The position numbers were made by a program, and so were the translations under genes. Under the pieces are notes generated by a model, which did not search any database, was not told the origin of the DNA, and saw nothing but the letters and a program-made list of their open reading frames with translations. A DNA stretch of 64,000 nucleotides from positions 44,735 to 108,734 of the forward strand of contig NZ_MOXD01000015.1 in assembly GCF_001976145.1 (NCBI RefSeq), in the 5' to 3' direction. This stretch comes from Serratia oryzae (GTDB lineage Bacteria > Pseudomonadota > Gammaproteobacteria > Enterobacterales > Enterobacteriaceae). Of the stretch, positions 9,074 to 20,097 are shown piece after piece (within the stretch, counting starts at the first letter, position 1; the number at the start of each line of letters is the position of its first letter).

Positions 9074-9514
9074 TTATGGTTTGCGGACTGCAACGACAGA
9101 AATATGAACCTCATAGCCTAGCAGAAATAATGCCTGCTCCAGCACTTCAACCTTCGAAGCATAGGTGATATCCAACAACCGCTCGATCTGAGCGCCGTTA
9201 AGCCCCATCTGGCGTGCCAGCCGTGCTTTTGCGGTGTTTGTCTCCAGCATCCGGTTATGCAATTCCAACTTCAGTTGCACCAATACGGGCAGATGAACGG
9301 CGATCTCGTCTGCCTGCTGCGCAGAAGGTGGCGGTATTTGGCGGCCTTCTTCCATTTCAATGGCGATTGCCGTCAACAGGCTTTCCTGCGCCTCCAGTTC
9401 AACGTCATCACGCTTGTAGCAGGCGGCTTGCTGCAACGGGAAATCACGAAAGGTAATCTGCCAGGAATCGCTTTCGCCGTCGAAAACGTAGTGGGCGGGG
9501 TAGTGGCAAGGCAT
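9074..9514 (-). CDS. HicB-like antitoxin/regulator without a HicA partner
   Basis: A 146-residue protein. The N-terminal part (MPCHYPAHYVFDGESDSWQI...DFPLQQAACYKRDD) has the partially degraded RNase-H-like HicB fold. The C-terminal part is a helix-turn-helix-like segment (ARLARQMGLNGAQIERLLDI, about residues 99-118) resembling the DNA-binding tail of HicB antitoxins. HicA toxins are about 60 residues and usually lie just upstream, but no such frame is found on either side. It may be an orphan regulator left from a toxin-antitoxin pair. Confidence 0.65.
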   Translation of the reverse strand: MPCHYPAHYVFDGESDSWQITFRDFPLQQAACYKRDDVELEAQESLLTAIAIEMEEGRQIPPPSAQQADEIAVHLPVLVQLKLELHNRMLETNTAKARLARQMGLNGAQIERLLDITYASKVEVLEQALFLLGYEVHISVVAVRKP

Positions 9515-9726
9515 CGTATTTCCTGCTTCAAAATGAGTTGAACGGCATTGTGACCGGTTAGTGTTAACAATGCCAGAGATTGGTGCCGCTGCCCTGCCAG
9601 ATAAGGTTCAGGAAGCAATTTTGTTAGTTTTGTTTTCAGGGGGTGTTTTTTTTAGTTATTCGCTGATGATTTATCAGTAATTCCTGCCAGAATTGATTTA
9701 TCTTCCTAAGATTAATCGGGAATAAT

Positions 9727-10611
9727 ATGAAATATAAGTTTAACGACACAGTCCTTTTTGATGCAGATACAGGAACGCTGGGGCCGAGCGATTTATCCGA
9801 CGATCCTATTCCTATTTCGAACCCGACAAAACGTTTATTGTTGCTGTTGATCGCTCATCATGGTGAGCCCGTTAACCGTGAAGTGATATTCAAGAAAGTG
9901 TGGGACGATTACGGCATGATCTCCAGCAACAATAATCTTAACCAGTGCGTCAGTAAATTGCGCCGGGTGATCAAGGTGATGGGGATTGACGATGAGGTTA
10001 TTGCTACCGTTCCTAAACTGGGTTTTATGCTGCGTCAGGAGATCCTGATCGAATCTAACCAAGGAGATAATGAGGCTTTCACGCAAAATTATGCGCCGCC
10101 GGTGTTGGCCGACGAACCCGATACGGCAATGGAAGATGAGCCGGATATGAATGAGAGTGAGGAGGTGAATACCGAGGTTGACGATGAAACTGAACCGACG
10201 CCCGAAGTAGCCCCTACCGCCAGCAAACGGCGTTATGGCTGGGCCATTGTCACTGCCTTGAGCGTGTTTGTGTTTATACTGGGGATTGGCATTACCATGT
10301 ACACCACCAACTCTCTGGCTCGGCAGGAAGTTTTTCTTGGCAGCGCAGGCAGTTGCAAAGTGTTTCTGTCAACGTCCACGACATCGGGAGTTCCTGGCCC
10401 CAGTTTGAACAAAGATCTGCTGGCCTATGTGGCACAGCGAAGTATGGAATGCCAGGCTGATGAATACCTGCTGGTGGTACGCAGTAATCAGGTTCGCTCC
10501 TATATTTCTGGTATCCACCGCATGTTCTTTGTGCGTTGTACGACGTTACGTGAACATAGAATTGAATTTTGCTCAGGGATGGAAAACGACAACATTCCGC
10601 TGTTACGTTGA
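9727..10611 (+). CDS. Membrane-anchored winged-helix regulator, CadC/ToxR type
   Basis: A 294-residue one-component regulator. Residues 1-105 form an OmpR/PhoB-type winged helix (TKRLLLLLIAHHGEPVNREV, then NNLNQCVSKLRRVIKVMG). A very acidic linker follows (about 112-165). One transmembrane helix spans about 171-193, and the periplasmic domain is about 100 residues with four cysteines (210, 242, 271, 282) that could form disulfides. CadC, ToxR and relatives sense signals through such periplasmic domains. It lies just upstream of the type II secretion pilotin gene, 136 bases apart and on the same strand. A role in controlling secretion is possible but unproven. Confidence 0.8.
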   Translation: MKYKFNDTVLFDADTGTLGPSDLSDDPIPISNPTKRLLLLLIAHHGEPVNREVIFKKVWDDYGMISSNNNLNQCVSKLRRVIKVMGIDDEVIATVPKLGFMLRQEILIESNQGDNEAFTQNYAPPVLADEPDTAMEDEPDMNESEEVNTEVDDETEPTPEVAPTASKRRYGWAIVTALSVFVFILGIGITMYTTNSLARQEVFLGSAGSCKVFLSTSTTSGVPGPSLNKDLLAYVAQRSMECQADEYLLVVRSNQVRSYISGIHRMFFVRCTTLREHRIEFCSGMENDNIPLLR

Positions 10612-10747
10612 CCTGACCGCCGCCGGGTTTAGCTATAGGCGCCACAGGGATGGATATGGATAAGCGCGCATAAAAAAAACTTTTTCCCACAGACAAGTGA
10701 CAGTGAAGGGGGATTTGGTAAAATAGAGTCCGGCTCATTAAAATAAG

Positions 10748-11152
10748 ATGATTATTATCATGCGGTTATCTCTGATTGTGCGCGTTGTACCTATGTTGTT
10801 TCTTGTGGGCGTGGCCGGTTGTCAACAGCCACGCTCTGCCAGCCAGAATAAACCGGTGCCCCTGAATGATCAGGTCGAACAACTTGCATCGGTGGTGGCT
10901 GGCACCAAATACCTCAAATACAAATGCAACCGAAGCGATTTGCCGGGTGATGCGGTCATCAACAAAGTGGCTAACAAGGTGGCAAAACAGCGGGGATGGA
11001 ATCCGTCAGACTACGCTTCGCTGCCCCAGCGCAGCGAAGCGCTCTATCAGAGCCTGACCAGAGACAGTACGCCAGAGCAGACCAAATGCAGCAGCTTTAA
11101 CAGCCTGTTGGCCCCTTTCACTGACGAACTGCGTGCAGAAGGCCACAGCTAA
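10748..11152 (+). CDS. gspS: Type II secretion pilotin GspS (PulS/OutS family)
   Basis: A 134-residue outer-membrane lipoprotein that binds the C-terminal S-domain of the secretin GspD, protects it and targets it to the outer membrane. The signal peptide ends in the lipobox VAGC. The mature part (VVAGTKYLKYKCNRSDLP ... QTKCSSFNSLLAPF) has the conserved disulfide cysteines of the PulS fold. The start could be ATG 10748 or ATG 10760, which gives the more typical MRLSLIVRV signal start. Its position beside gspB and pulA, and convergent with gspB, matches the Klebsiella pul locus. Confidence 0.9.
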   Translation: MIIIMRLSLIVRVVPMLFLVGVAGCQQPRSASQNKPVPLNDQVEQLASVVAGTKYLKYKCNRSDLPGDAVINKVANKVAKQRGWNPSDYASLPQRSEALYQSLTRDSTPEQTKCSSFNSLLAPFTDELRAEGHS

Positions 11153-11184
11153 CGGCAAACGCCGGAGTGTTTGGTGCTTAACAT

Positions 11185-11733
11185 TCATCTTTCACTGGGG
11201 GTTGCCAGGTCAACTTTGCCACCCGGCCAATCCTCTAGCGCATCAAGCGTGAAAACCTCGCCGTTAAAATTGAAGATAGTCACATCCTGCTGAATCTGTT
11301 CAATGACCAGATTAGGGGCTGGGCTATCGCCTTCATGATAGCGTTGCCCGTTCAGGGTAATGCTGCGTTTGTTATCTTCTGAAGCATAAACGTGCGCACT
11401 GTAGCGCAGTGCGGGCAGTTCATCGCTGGCCAACGCTTCTGGCGGCGTTTCCTGAACGGCGGCTTTTTGCGATTCTGCTGCGTTTTTCTCGGCGACTGTG
11501 GTTACCTCGGATTTAACCGGTGCGGTGCGGGGCTGTGCAATGGCTGAAGGCACTGCCTGGGTGAGTACGGTCATCGGGTGGTCCAACGCTGCGCTGCTGT
11601 GCCAACGCTCCCCGGCAAACCAACCGAATGCGATCAGCAGCAGTGCATACACTGGTAACAGAGGGCGGGGAATAAACAGCCCCTTAGTAGTACGGGCTCT
11701 GACTTGCGGTGTTAATTCCGTTTGATTATCCAC
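11185..11733 (-). CDS. gspB: Type II secretion protein GspB (PulB/OutB)
   Basis: A 182-residue bitopic inner-membrane protein. The short cytoplasmic N-terminus is followed by one helix at about 27-45 (LLPVYALLLIAFGWFAGERW). A Pro/Ala-rich periplasmic stretch leads to the conserved C-terminal GspB domain (LRYSAHVYASEDNKRSITLNGQRYHEGD ... EDWPGGK). In Dickeya, OutB contacts the secretin and helps assemble the secretion machine. It lies downstream of pulA on the same strand, as in Klebsiella, but a strong hairpin at the pulA end suggests partial uncoupling. Confidence 0.88.
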   Translation of the reverse strand: MDNQTELTPQVRARTTKGLFIPRPLLPVYALLLIAFGWFAGERWHSSAALDHPMTVLTQAVPSAIAQPRTAPVKSEVTTVAEKNAAESQKAAVQETPPEALASDELPALRYSAHVYASEDNKRSITLNGQRYHEGDSPAPNLVIEQIQQDVTIFNFNGEVFTLDALEDWPGGKVDLATPSER

Positions 11734-11864
11734 ATCCTTGAACCTTTGAGTTAATGCGCGGGTGACGGCAGCCTGAAGCCAGTAAATCCTCTGTAGGCAA
11801 AGAAACTATCTGTCCGGCAGACGCGGGTCAATAGTGCCCGCAGGATATTTTAGGTTTATCAATA

Positions 11865-11898
11865 GGGCAGAAAGAGAAGGGCCACCCTGAGGTGGCCC
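11865..11898 (-). terminator. Terminator of pulA
   Basis: On the minus strand GGGCCACC-TCAG-GGTGGCCC (11898-11879) is followed by the T-rich TTCTCTTTCT. It lies 12 bases past the pulA stop and before gspB. Confidence 0.7.
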
Positions 11899-11909
11899 GA
11901 AACCAAGCA

Positions 11910-14900
11910 TTATTTACTGCTGACCGGCAAGCCAGCGCCTTGCGTTCCCTCCTGAGGTTTCACCAACAGCGCCACGGACCATGCCGGGATGGTGATACTG
12001 CCGTCGCCTGCGATATTGATACCGGAAGCCAGCGAGTTGGCCCCCAATGCCTGTTGGATAGCACTCAGGCTGAGGTTCTGCCCGGCAAAGTCATTGATTG
12101 TGCGGGATTCTGGGGCAGCGTTAATCACCACCACCAGCGCATCGGCCTGCGGATCGAGATCGCTACCCGCCTGAGCACCGTCATCAATGGTCATCACCAA
12201 CAACCCTAACTGCTGATCGGCACCGGTGTTGCGGAAATCGACACGCTTCATCACTTCACTGCCGCTGCCCAGCGTGATCAGCGCTGAAGAGCGACGTAAC
12301 TGCGCGAGTTCCTGATAGAACCCGGTCATTTGCGTGATTTCACCTTGGCCAGGCGTGGCCACTGCATCTTTCACGCCGCTAATCACGTCGTAATTACTGC
12401 CGTCATCACTGATACGCGGCATACCCACGTTGTAGTTATTGTCCTGATAGCTGTAATCCACGCGGTTAAACCAGTCACCGGCATCGTAGGAGTCACGGGT
12501 GAAGGATTTGGAGCGCAGCAGCTCGGAGCCTTGCTGATCGAAGGCTAGGCCTTGGCCTAACAAGGTGGTCGCCAGAGAAACCGCCTGCATGCGCACACGG
12601 GTGGCAAGATCGGCTTCTTTGGCCGCTTTGTAGCTGATCATGTCCCACAGGGTTTGGTTGTCGTGCTTAGAGACATAGTTGATCACTTCGGTCGGATCGC
12701 TGGCATAGCCACCGATAGCACCGTTGTAGTCAACCTCGCTGCCTTTTTTCACGTTACCGTCTTTGTCGATCAGCAGGAAATCGGTCAGGTTACCCGCCAT
12801 TCCCAAACGCGTCAGATCGGCCAGGTGGCGCACGTTATCCGCCGTTTGCCCGCTCGTTTCATTAACCAGTACGCCCGCACCGTTACCTACCCCCTGGTTT
12901 TGCCGCAGCGCATCACCGGAGTCAAAAGGGCCACCGCCGCGCACGGCATCACGCAGGCGATCGGAGAAGGTGCCGATCCCAGTGCCTTTCAGATTGATTT
13001 GTGAAGCGATCTCAAAACGATCTTCCTGCCCGGAGTTCCAGCCTTCGCCAAAGAAATAAACGTTAGGATTGACCTCTTTGACTTTCTCACGCGCCGCCAG
13101 GATCTGGGCTTTCGGGTGATAACCCATCAGATCGAAGCGGAAAGCATCGATCTTGTAGTCTCTGCTCCAAACCACCAGAGAATCATCAATCAGCTTGGCG
13201 AACATGCGGTGTTCTGGTGCTGAGTCGGAGCAACAGGTGGCTGATTCCACGCTGCCGGTCGATTCGTTCAGGCGCTGATAGTACCAGGGTACGATCTTAT
13301 CCAGCACTGAGGTGCGATCGGTTGGGCCTGCGGCATTAGTGTGGTTGTACACCACGTCCATAATCACGTTCATCCCCAACTGCTGCTTGATGGCCTGCAC
13401 CATGGTGCGGAACTCTTTGATACGCAGCGTGCCTTCCGGATTGGTGGCATAGGAGCCTTCCGGCACCGTGTAGTGGAAAGGATCGTAACCCCAGTTATAG
13501 GAGTCGGTCTGCGACACGTAGCCATTCAACTCTTGCACCTGCGGATTGTCTTTGCTGTCGTCCTGTTTTAGCGCGTTTAGCACTTCGCCAATGGTGGAAG
13601 CACTATTGCAGTAATCAGCAAAGCGGCTTTGCTTCACGGCGCTGTTCAACTCACACAGGCGGCTGAACGGTTGTGGCAGATCCGCCACTTTGTCGCTGAA
13701 CTCATTCACCGTGGCCAGATCGAACACCGGCAGCAGTTCAATGTGCGTCACGCCAGACTGCGCCAACTGCTTCAGGTGTTTCACCATATTGCTGTTGGCG
13801 GCGGTCAGTGCCAGATATTTGCCACGCATGGCCTCAGGCACCGTCTGATCCCAGGCGGAAAGATCGCGGATATGAGATTCGTGGATCACCATCCGGGCGA
13901 GATCGGCCTGAGTAGCCTGCGGATGCGGCATGGTCAGGCTGTCCCAGCCGTCAGGTTTTAGCTCACTGTCATTGAGATCCACCACCTGGCTGTACTCGGA
14001 ATTGGTCGAGAGGCTATGGGAGTATGGATCGGTGACCTCATACTGTTCCACTTTGCGCGATTGCGGATGGTAGACCGTCAGGGCATAGCGATAGAAAGCC
14101 CCTTTGAGATCGCTGCCGCCTTGATATGACCAGGCACCGGATTCGCTATCCCGGGTCATTGGCTGACTGCCAATCACTTTTTTATCTGCGCTGTAGAGCA
14201 CCAGTTCAACCTGTTGGGCCGTCGGTGCCCACAGGCGGAAGGTCACACCGGAACCGTTCACCAGAGCGCCGTACTCCAGTTTTTCCGCCGCGGCCGCGAA
14301 GCGATCGTCCAGTACTCCCGCCGTTTGCACCTGGGTGGCCGAGCTCAAAATCCCGTCCTTATCGGTGGCCAGCACGACAGTTTCATCGGTCAGCAATTCA
14401 TCCACGTTGGCTGTATTGGGCAGTTTGAACGCGGCATAACCGGCAAGATGCGGGAAGCGCGCGCTGGTTTCCTGGCTGATGGTGGTCGGCGTCAGCGAGA
14501 AATAGCGATCGGTAAACTTCCCTTCGCTGTTGGCGGCAACCTTGCTGCTGTGGTTGTAGTAAAGGCGCACGATCGGTTTATCTTTTCCGCCAGGCCAGAG
14601 GATGGTCTGTTTATCCACCCAGTGTGCTTCTGCCAGTGCGATTCCGAAGGCACCGCGGAAAGCATCGGCTCGGGTATCGTACACCGCACTGCTGCCCGCA
14701 AGGACCGACACGGTGCGATCGGGGAAGTCGCTGAACGTTACACGCATATCGGCATCAATCAGCTTATTGGTGCCGTCGCGCAGGATAAAGTTGATGCAAC
14801 CGCTGGTTTGATTGAGCGGTAGAACCCAGTAAGGACCATAGGCATCACTTCCCGTTGGAGTGATACTGGTATCCTCCCAGCCATCGGAGGTTTTTTCCAG

Positions 14901-15281
14901 CGAGTTACAGCTATCGTTATTCCACAAAAACAGGTTCTTGGTCGCGTAATTCGCCGCGGCTCGGTTGGTGACGCCGGCAATATCCACCAGATGAATCACT
15001 GCCTGATTGCCATCTGCCGTAACGGCTTCGCCAGGAATAGCCACATCGGGTAAGCGTGCGATTGGTTCCTGATTGTCTGGGATTTCAGGTACCGGTTTTT
15101 CAGGATCGGGTGTCTCAGGTACCGGTGTCTCAGGCTCAGGTGTATTCGGCGTACCTGGTACTTCAGGTGTGGTCGGTGTTTCGGGTGTGTTGGGAGTAAC
15201 ATCAACAGAATTATTATTATCACAGCCGCTCAACAAGATGAGCGAACTGAAGAGTAGGGCATTACAGGTATGTTTAAGCAT
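11910..15281 (-). CDS. pulA: Pullulanase PulA, surface lipoprotein, T2SS substrate
   Basis: A 1123-residue debranching enzyme that cleaves alpha-1,6 bonds of pullulan and branched maltodextrins. The start at 15281 gives a lipoprotein signal MLKHTCNALLFSSLILLSGC with lipid-bearing Cys20. A Pro/Thr/Glu-rich linker (about residues 27-70) follows. Next come a pullulan-binding region, a CBM48-type isoamylase N-domain (about 380-480, VTFRLWAPTAQQVELVLYS) and the GH13 barrel. The pullulanase signature YNWGYDPFHY is present. Catalytic residues are the Asp of DAFRFDLMGYH (about 716), the Glu of FFGEGWNSG (about 745) and the Asp of SKHDNQTLWD (about 873). It is divergent from gspC and the probable MalT sites between them imply maltose induction. 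Klebsiella PulA is the model substrate of this secretion system. Confidence 0.95.
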   Translation of the reverse strand: MLKHTCNALLFSSLILLSGCDNNNSVDVTPNTPETPTTPEVPGTPNTPEPETPVPETPDPEKPVPEIPDNQEPIARLPDVAIPGEAVTADGNQAVIHLVDIAGVTNRAAANYATKNLFLWNNDSCNSLEKTSDGWEDTSITPTGSDAYGPYWVLPLNQTSGCINFILRDGTNKLIDADMRVTFSDFPDRTVSVLAGSSAVYDTRADAFRGAFGIALAEAHWVDKQTILWPGGKDKPIVRLYYNHSSKVAANSEGKFTDRYFSLTPTTISQETSARFPHLAGYAAFKLPNTANVDELLTDETVVLATDKDGILSSATQVQTAGVLDDRFAAAAEKLEYGALVNGSGVTFRLWAPTAQQVELVLYSADKKVIGSQPMTRDSESGAWSYQGGSDLKGAFYRYALTVYHPQSRKVEQYEVTDPYSHSLSTNSEYSQVVDLNDSELKPDGWDSLTMPHPQATQADLARMVIHESHIRDLSAWDQTVPEAMRGKYLALTAANSNMVKHLKQLAQSGVTHIELLPVFDLATVNEFSDKVADLPQPFSRLCELNSAVKQSRFADYCNSASTIGEVLNALKQDDSKDNPQVQELNGYVSQTDSYNWGYDPFHYTVPEGSYATNPEGTLRIKEFRTMVQAIKQQLGMNVIMDVVYNHTNAAGPTDRTSVLDKIVPWYYQRLNESTGSVESATCCSDSAPEHRMFAKLIDDSLVVWSRDYKIDAFRFDLMGYHPKAQILAAREKVKEVNPNVYFFGEGWNSGQEDRFEIASQINLKGTGIGTFSDRLRDAVRGGGPFDSGDALRQNQGVGNGAGVLVNETSGQTADNVRHLADLTRLGMAGNLTDFLLIDKDGNVKKGSEVDYNGAIGGYASDPTEVINYVSKHDNQTLWDMISYKAAKEADLATRVRMQAVSLATTLLGQGLAFDQQGSELLRSKSFTRDSYDAGDWFNRVDYSYQDNNYNVGMPRISDDGSNYDVISGVKDAVATPGQGEITQMTGFYQELAQLRRSSALITLGSGSEVMKRVDFRNTGADQQLGLLVMTIDDGAQAGSDLDPQADALVVVINAAPESRTINDFAGQNLSLSAIQQALGANSLASGINIAGDGSITIPAWSVALLVKPQEGTQGAGLPVSSK
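15065..15200 (-). repeat. Degenerate tandem repeat encoding the PulA proline-rich linker
   Basis: Short imperfect repeats built on GGTGTCTCAGG/GGTACCGGT units encode alternating Pro/Thr/Glu motifs (PETP, PEVPGTPN, PETPVPETPDPEKPVPEIP) just after the lipidated cysteine. The linker would hold the enzyme away from the membrane. Repeats of this type can change length by slippage. Confidence 0.6.
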
Positions 15282-15372
15282 TCTAAATTCCCTATCAGAC
15301 TCACGTAATAGAAAGTAAAAAATGGTATTAATGTGTAAAGCCAAGGCATTAGATAGCGTGGGCAAAGGCGCA

Positions 15373-15441
15373 GCATCATCCCGCAAGGGGAGGAGGCGGG
15401 GCGTAGAGAGCAGGAGGAAGCGTAACGGAGAAGGGATGACG
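15373..15441. promoter_or_regulatory. MalT-box-like sites in the pulA-gspC intergenic region
   Basis: GGGGAGGAGG at 15387-15396 (+) matches the MalT consensus GGGGA(T/G)GAGG at all ten positions. Two further sites share the GGGATGA core: 15374-15383 on the minus strand (CGGGATGATG) and 15432-15441 on the plus strand (AGGGATGACG). In Klebsiella the pulA and pulC promoters are MalT-activated from the same place. The 457-base gap 15282-15738 has no gene and contains these sites and a possible structured gspC leader. Confidence 0.65.
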
Positions 15442-15661
15442 AACTGCAAAACGGCGACTATTATGATGCGGGCTAAAAAAGAAAGAAATCACTAGCAAAA
15501 CAGAAAGATGAATCATCCGCTTGGCAAAAAAAATTATTTTTTCGTCATGTGAGCATGTATAAAGTAGTCGTTGCTGAGAGGATCGTCTCACACGGCTCGG
15601 CGGAAGCGACGCAATTGCACTGCGCAAGGTTCCAGAGAGAATCTGACAGGGTTCTGTTGGA

Positions 15662-15726
15662 CAGCGCTAACTATCACGATGTGCCTCTAGGGCTGAGTGG
15701 AGTGACTCAGGCTACTAGGGGCGCTG
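15662..15726 (+). promoter_or_regulatory. Possible folded leader of gspC
   Basis: CAGCGC (15662-15667) can pair with GCGCTG (15721-15726), enclosing CTGAGT/ACTCAG (15693-15710). The outer stem ends a few bases before the gspC ribosome-binding site AAAGGA. No riboswitch family is recognised. Confidence 0.3.
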
Positions 15727-15738
15727 GCAAAGGAAAGC

Positions 15739-16605
15739 ATGATTCAATTTTCTGGGATGGTTTTGTCAATCAGAGAGACAGCATTCAAGATGCTGACGCC
15801 GCGCTGGGTATTGTGCGTTGTGATGCTATTAGCCTGCAATCAACTGGCGATGTTGACCTGGCAGATCTGGCTACCTGCTGAACAACCTGCGGTCAGTTTG
15901 GCCAAGGCCGCGGTGCCGCAAGCTGCCGCCGTTAGCAACGAGGCGGCCGCAACCTATCGATTCAACCTGTTCGGCACAGCCGCGCCTTCGTCTGCGCCCG
16001 CCGCTACGGCGGTATCAGACTCTTCTCTGCATAATGCCCCGCCATCGGCGCTCAAAATCAACCTGACCGGCATTGTGGCCAGCCCCACGCCAGCGCATTC
16101 CATCGCCATTATTGCCAAAGACAGCAAGCAATTCAGCCTCGGTATCGGGGATAACACCCCCGGATATGATGCCAAGATTGCGGCTATTTTTGCCGATCGT
16201 GTGGTAATTAACTATCAGGGGCGCTATGAATCGCTGCTCCTGTTCGGTGATGCATCGCCCGCGGCGGCTAAGGCACCTAGCGAGAAAAAAGCCTCAGCAG
16301 GGCAGCTTAAGGCCCAGTTACAGAAACAGCCGCAAAATATTCTCACCTACCTGAATATTTCGCCCGTGATGGTGGATAACAAACTGACCGGGTATCGCCT
16401 GAACCCTGGCGTGCAAGGGGAGTTGTTCCAACAGGTTGGGCTGCGGGAAAACGATCTGGCCGTGGCGCTCAATGGCCTGGATCTGCGTGATGCCCAACAA
16501 GCCCAGCAGGCACTGAAACAGTTGCCAGAACTCAGTGAACTGAACCTTACCGTCGAACGTGATGGTCAATTGCATGATATCTATGTTGCTCTTGGAGATA
16601 ATTAA
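15739..16605 (+). CDS. gspC: Type II secretion inner-membrane protein GspC
   Basis: A 288-residue bitopic protein linking the inner-membrane platform to the secretin and taking part in substrate recognition. The transmembrane helix is at about 23-46 (WVLCVVMLLACNQLAMLTWQ). An Ala/Pro-rich spacer leads to the HR domain (about 100-170, LKINLTGIVASPTPAHSIAI) and a C-terminal PDZ domain (about 195-288, GYRLNPGVQGELFQQVGLRENDLAVALNG). ATG 15739 follows AAAGGA. First gene of the gspC-O operon; gspD begins right after its stop. Confidence 0.92.
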   Translation: MIQFSGMVLSIRETAFKMLTPRWVLCVVMLLACNQLAMLTWQIWLPAEQPAVSLAKAAVPQAAAVSNEAAATYRFNLFGTAAPSSAPAATAVSDSSLHNAPPSALKINLTGIVASPTPAHSIAIIAKDSKQFSLGIGDNTPGYDAKIAAIFADRVVINYQGRYESLLLFGDASPAAAKAPSEKKASAGQLKAQLQKQPQNILTYLNISPVMVDNKLTGYRLNPGVQGELFQQVGLRENDLAVALNGLDLRDAQQAQQALKQLPELSELNLTVERDGQLHDIYVALGDN

Positions 16606-18590
16606 TTGTTTAGCAAAGGGATGATTGGGAGCTTACGCGTTTTGGTGCTGATCGCTGCGTTGCTCGGGACCAAGTCGGGGTGGAGCGCTGAGTTTTCTGC
16701 CAGTTTCAAAGGTACGGATATTCAGGAATTCATTAATACCGTCAGTAAGAATCTGAATAAAACGGTGATTATTGATCCTGCCGTGCGCGGCACCATCACC
16801 GTGCGCAGCTACGATATGCTGAACGAGGAACAGTATTACCAGTTCTTCCTCAGCGTGTTGGACGTTTACGGTTTTGCCGTGGTGGATATGCACAACGGCG
16901 TGTTGAAAGTGGTACGTTCGAAGGACGCCAAAACGGCGGCGGTCCCGGTGGCCAGCGATGCCGAACCGGGGCAGGGGGATGAAGTGGTGACCCGCGTGGT
17001 GCCGGTGAATAACGTGGCCGCCCGAGATCTGGCGCCGCTGCTGCGCCAGCTCAACGATAACGCCGGGGCTGGCAGCGTGGTGCACTATGAGCCTTCCAAC
17101 GTGCTGTTGATGACCGGGCGTGCGGCGGTGATCAAACGTCTGATGGAAATTGTCGAGCGGGTGGATAAAGTAGGGGATCGCAACGTGGTTACGGTGCCTC
17201 TTGCCTATGCCTCGGCTGCTGAAGTGGTCAAGCTGGTCACCGAGCTGACCAAGGATGCCAGCAAGTCGGCCATGCCCAGCCTGATGACCGCCAGCCTGGT
17301 GGCCGATGAACGTACCAACTCGGTGCTGGTCAGCGGTGAACCTAATTCCCGTCAGCGGATTATTGCCATGATCAAGCAACTGGACCGCGAGCAGGCGGTG
17401 CAGGGCAATACCAAAGTAATTTACCTGAAATATGCTAAGGCCACCGATCTGGTGGAAGTGCTGACCGGCGTCAGCAGCAGTATGCAGAGCGAGCAGCAGA
17501 ATGCCAAACCCGCCGTGGCGTTGCGTAAAGACGTCACCATTAAGGCCCATGAGCAGACCAATGCCCTGATCCTCACCGGTGCGCCAGACGTGATCCGCGA
17601 TCTGGAAAAGGTGATTGCGCAGTTGGATATCCGGCGCGCGCAGGTGCTGGTTGAAGCAATTATTGCCGAAGTTCAGGATGCGGATGGCCTGAATCTGGGG
17701 ATCCAATGGGCAAACAAGCACGCAGGGGGAACGCAGTTCACCAACACAGGCCTGCCGATCACCACCGCGATCGCCGGGGTCAATCAATACAATCAGGATG
17801 GTACCCTCAACTCGGCTTTTGCCAGCGCACTGAACAGTTTTAACGGCATAGCAGCAGGGTTTTATCAGGGGAACTGGGCAATGCTGCTAACTGCGCTTTC
17901 CAGCAGCAGCAAGAACGATATTCTGGCGACGCCAAGTATCGTCACGCTGGACAATATGGAAGCCACCTTCAACGTCGGCCAGGAAGTGCCGGTGCTGTCG
18001 GGTTCCCGCACCACCTCCGGCGATAACATCTTCAACACGGTGGAGCGTAAAACTGTCGGTATCAAGCTGAAGGTCAAGCCGCAGATTAACGAAGGGGATT
18101 CGGTGTTGTTGGAGATCGAACAAGAGGTTTCCAGCGTGGCGGATTCCGCTTCGGCTTCGGGCAACAATGCTAACTTGGGGCCAACCTTCAACACCCGTAC
18201 GGTCAACAATGCCGTGCTGGTGGGCAGTGGGGAAACGGTGGTGGTGGGCGGTTTGCTGGATAAAATGGTCAATGACAGCGCCAGTAAGGTGCCGTTGCTG
18301 GGGGATATTCCGGTGCTGGGCTACCTGTTCCGTTCCAACAGCCAAAAGGTGTCCAAACGCAATCTGATGCTGTTTATCCGCCCGTCGATTATCCGCGATC
18401 GCGACGAATACCGCCGTGCTTCCTCGGAAAAATATGCGTCATTTAACGAAGAGCAGGAGCAGTTGCGTGGCAAAGAAAACCGTGCTCTGACTTTGAATAA
18501 CGACGTGTTGAAGCTGCCACCAGATCAAAATGGCGCGACTTTCCGTCAGGTGAATGCGGCGATCAGCGCGTTTTATCAGCAGGGGGCTCG

Positions 18591-18594
<4 letters not shown>
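16606..18594 (+). CDS. gspD: Type II secretion secretin GspD
   Basis: The 662-residue outer-membrane channel, about the length of PulD. A signal peptide ends near GWSA. The periplasmic N0-N3 domains cover about residues 29-345, and the secretin domain follows with the [20 protein letters not shown] gate region and [14 protein letters not shown] near its end. A C-terminal S-domain (about 600-662) is what the GspS pilotin binds. The gene starts immediately after the gspC stop with TTG at 16606; GGAGA lies 7 bases upstream. ATG 16621 is the alternative. It overlaps gspE by four bases. Confidence 0.95.
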
Positions 18595-20096
<1,502 letters not shown>

Positions 20097-20097
20097 C

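Noticed and set aside
9515..9726. hicA toxin gene upstream of the HicB-like gene
   Set aside because: No frame of suitable size with the HicA lysine/glycine pattern was found.
12330..14822. Several long open frames opposite pulA
   Set aside because: They are antisense shadows of a strongly supported GH13 enzyme and contain no recognisable domains.
16633..17787. 384-codon open frame opposite gspD
   Set aside because: His-rich antisense product caused by codon bias of the secretin gene; no ribosome-binding site or domain.
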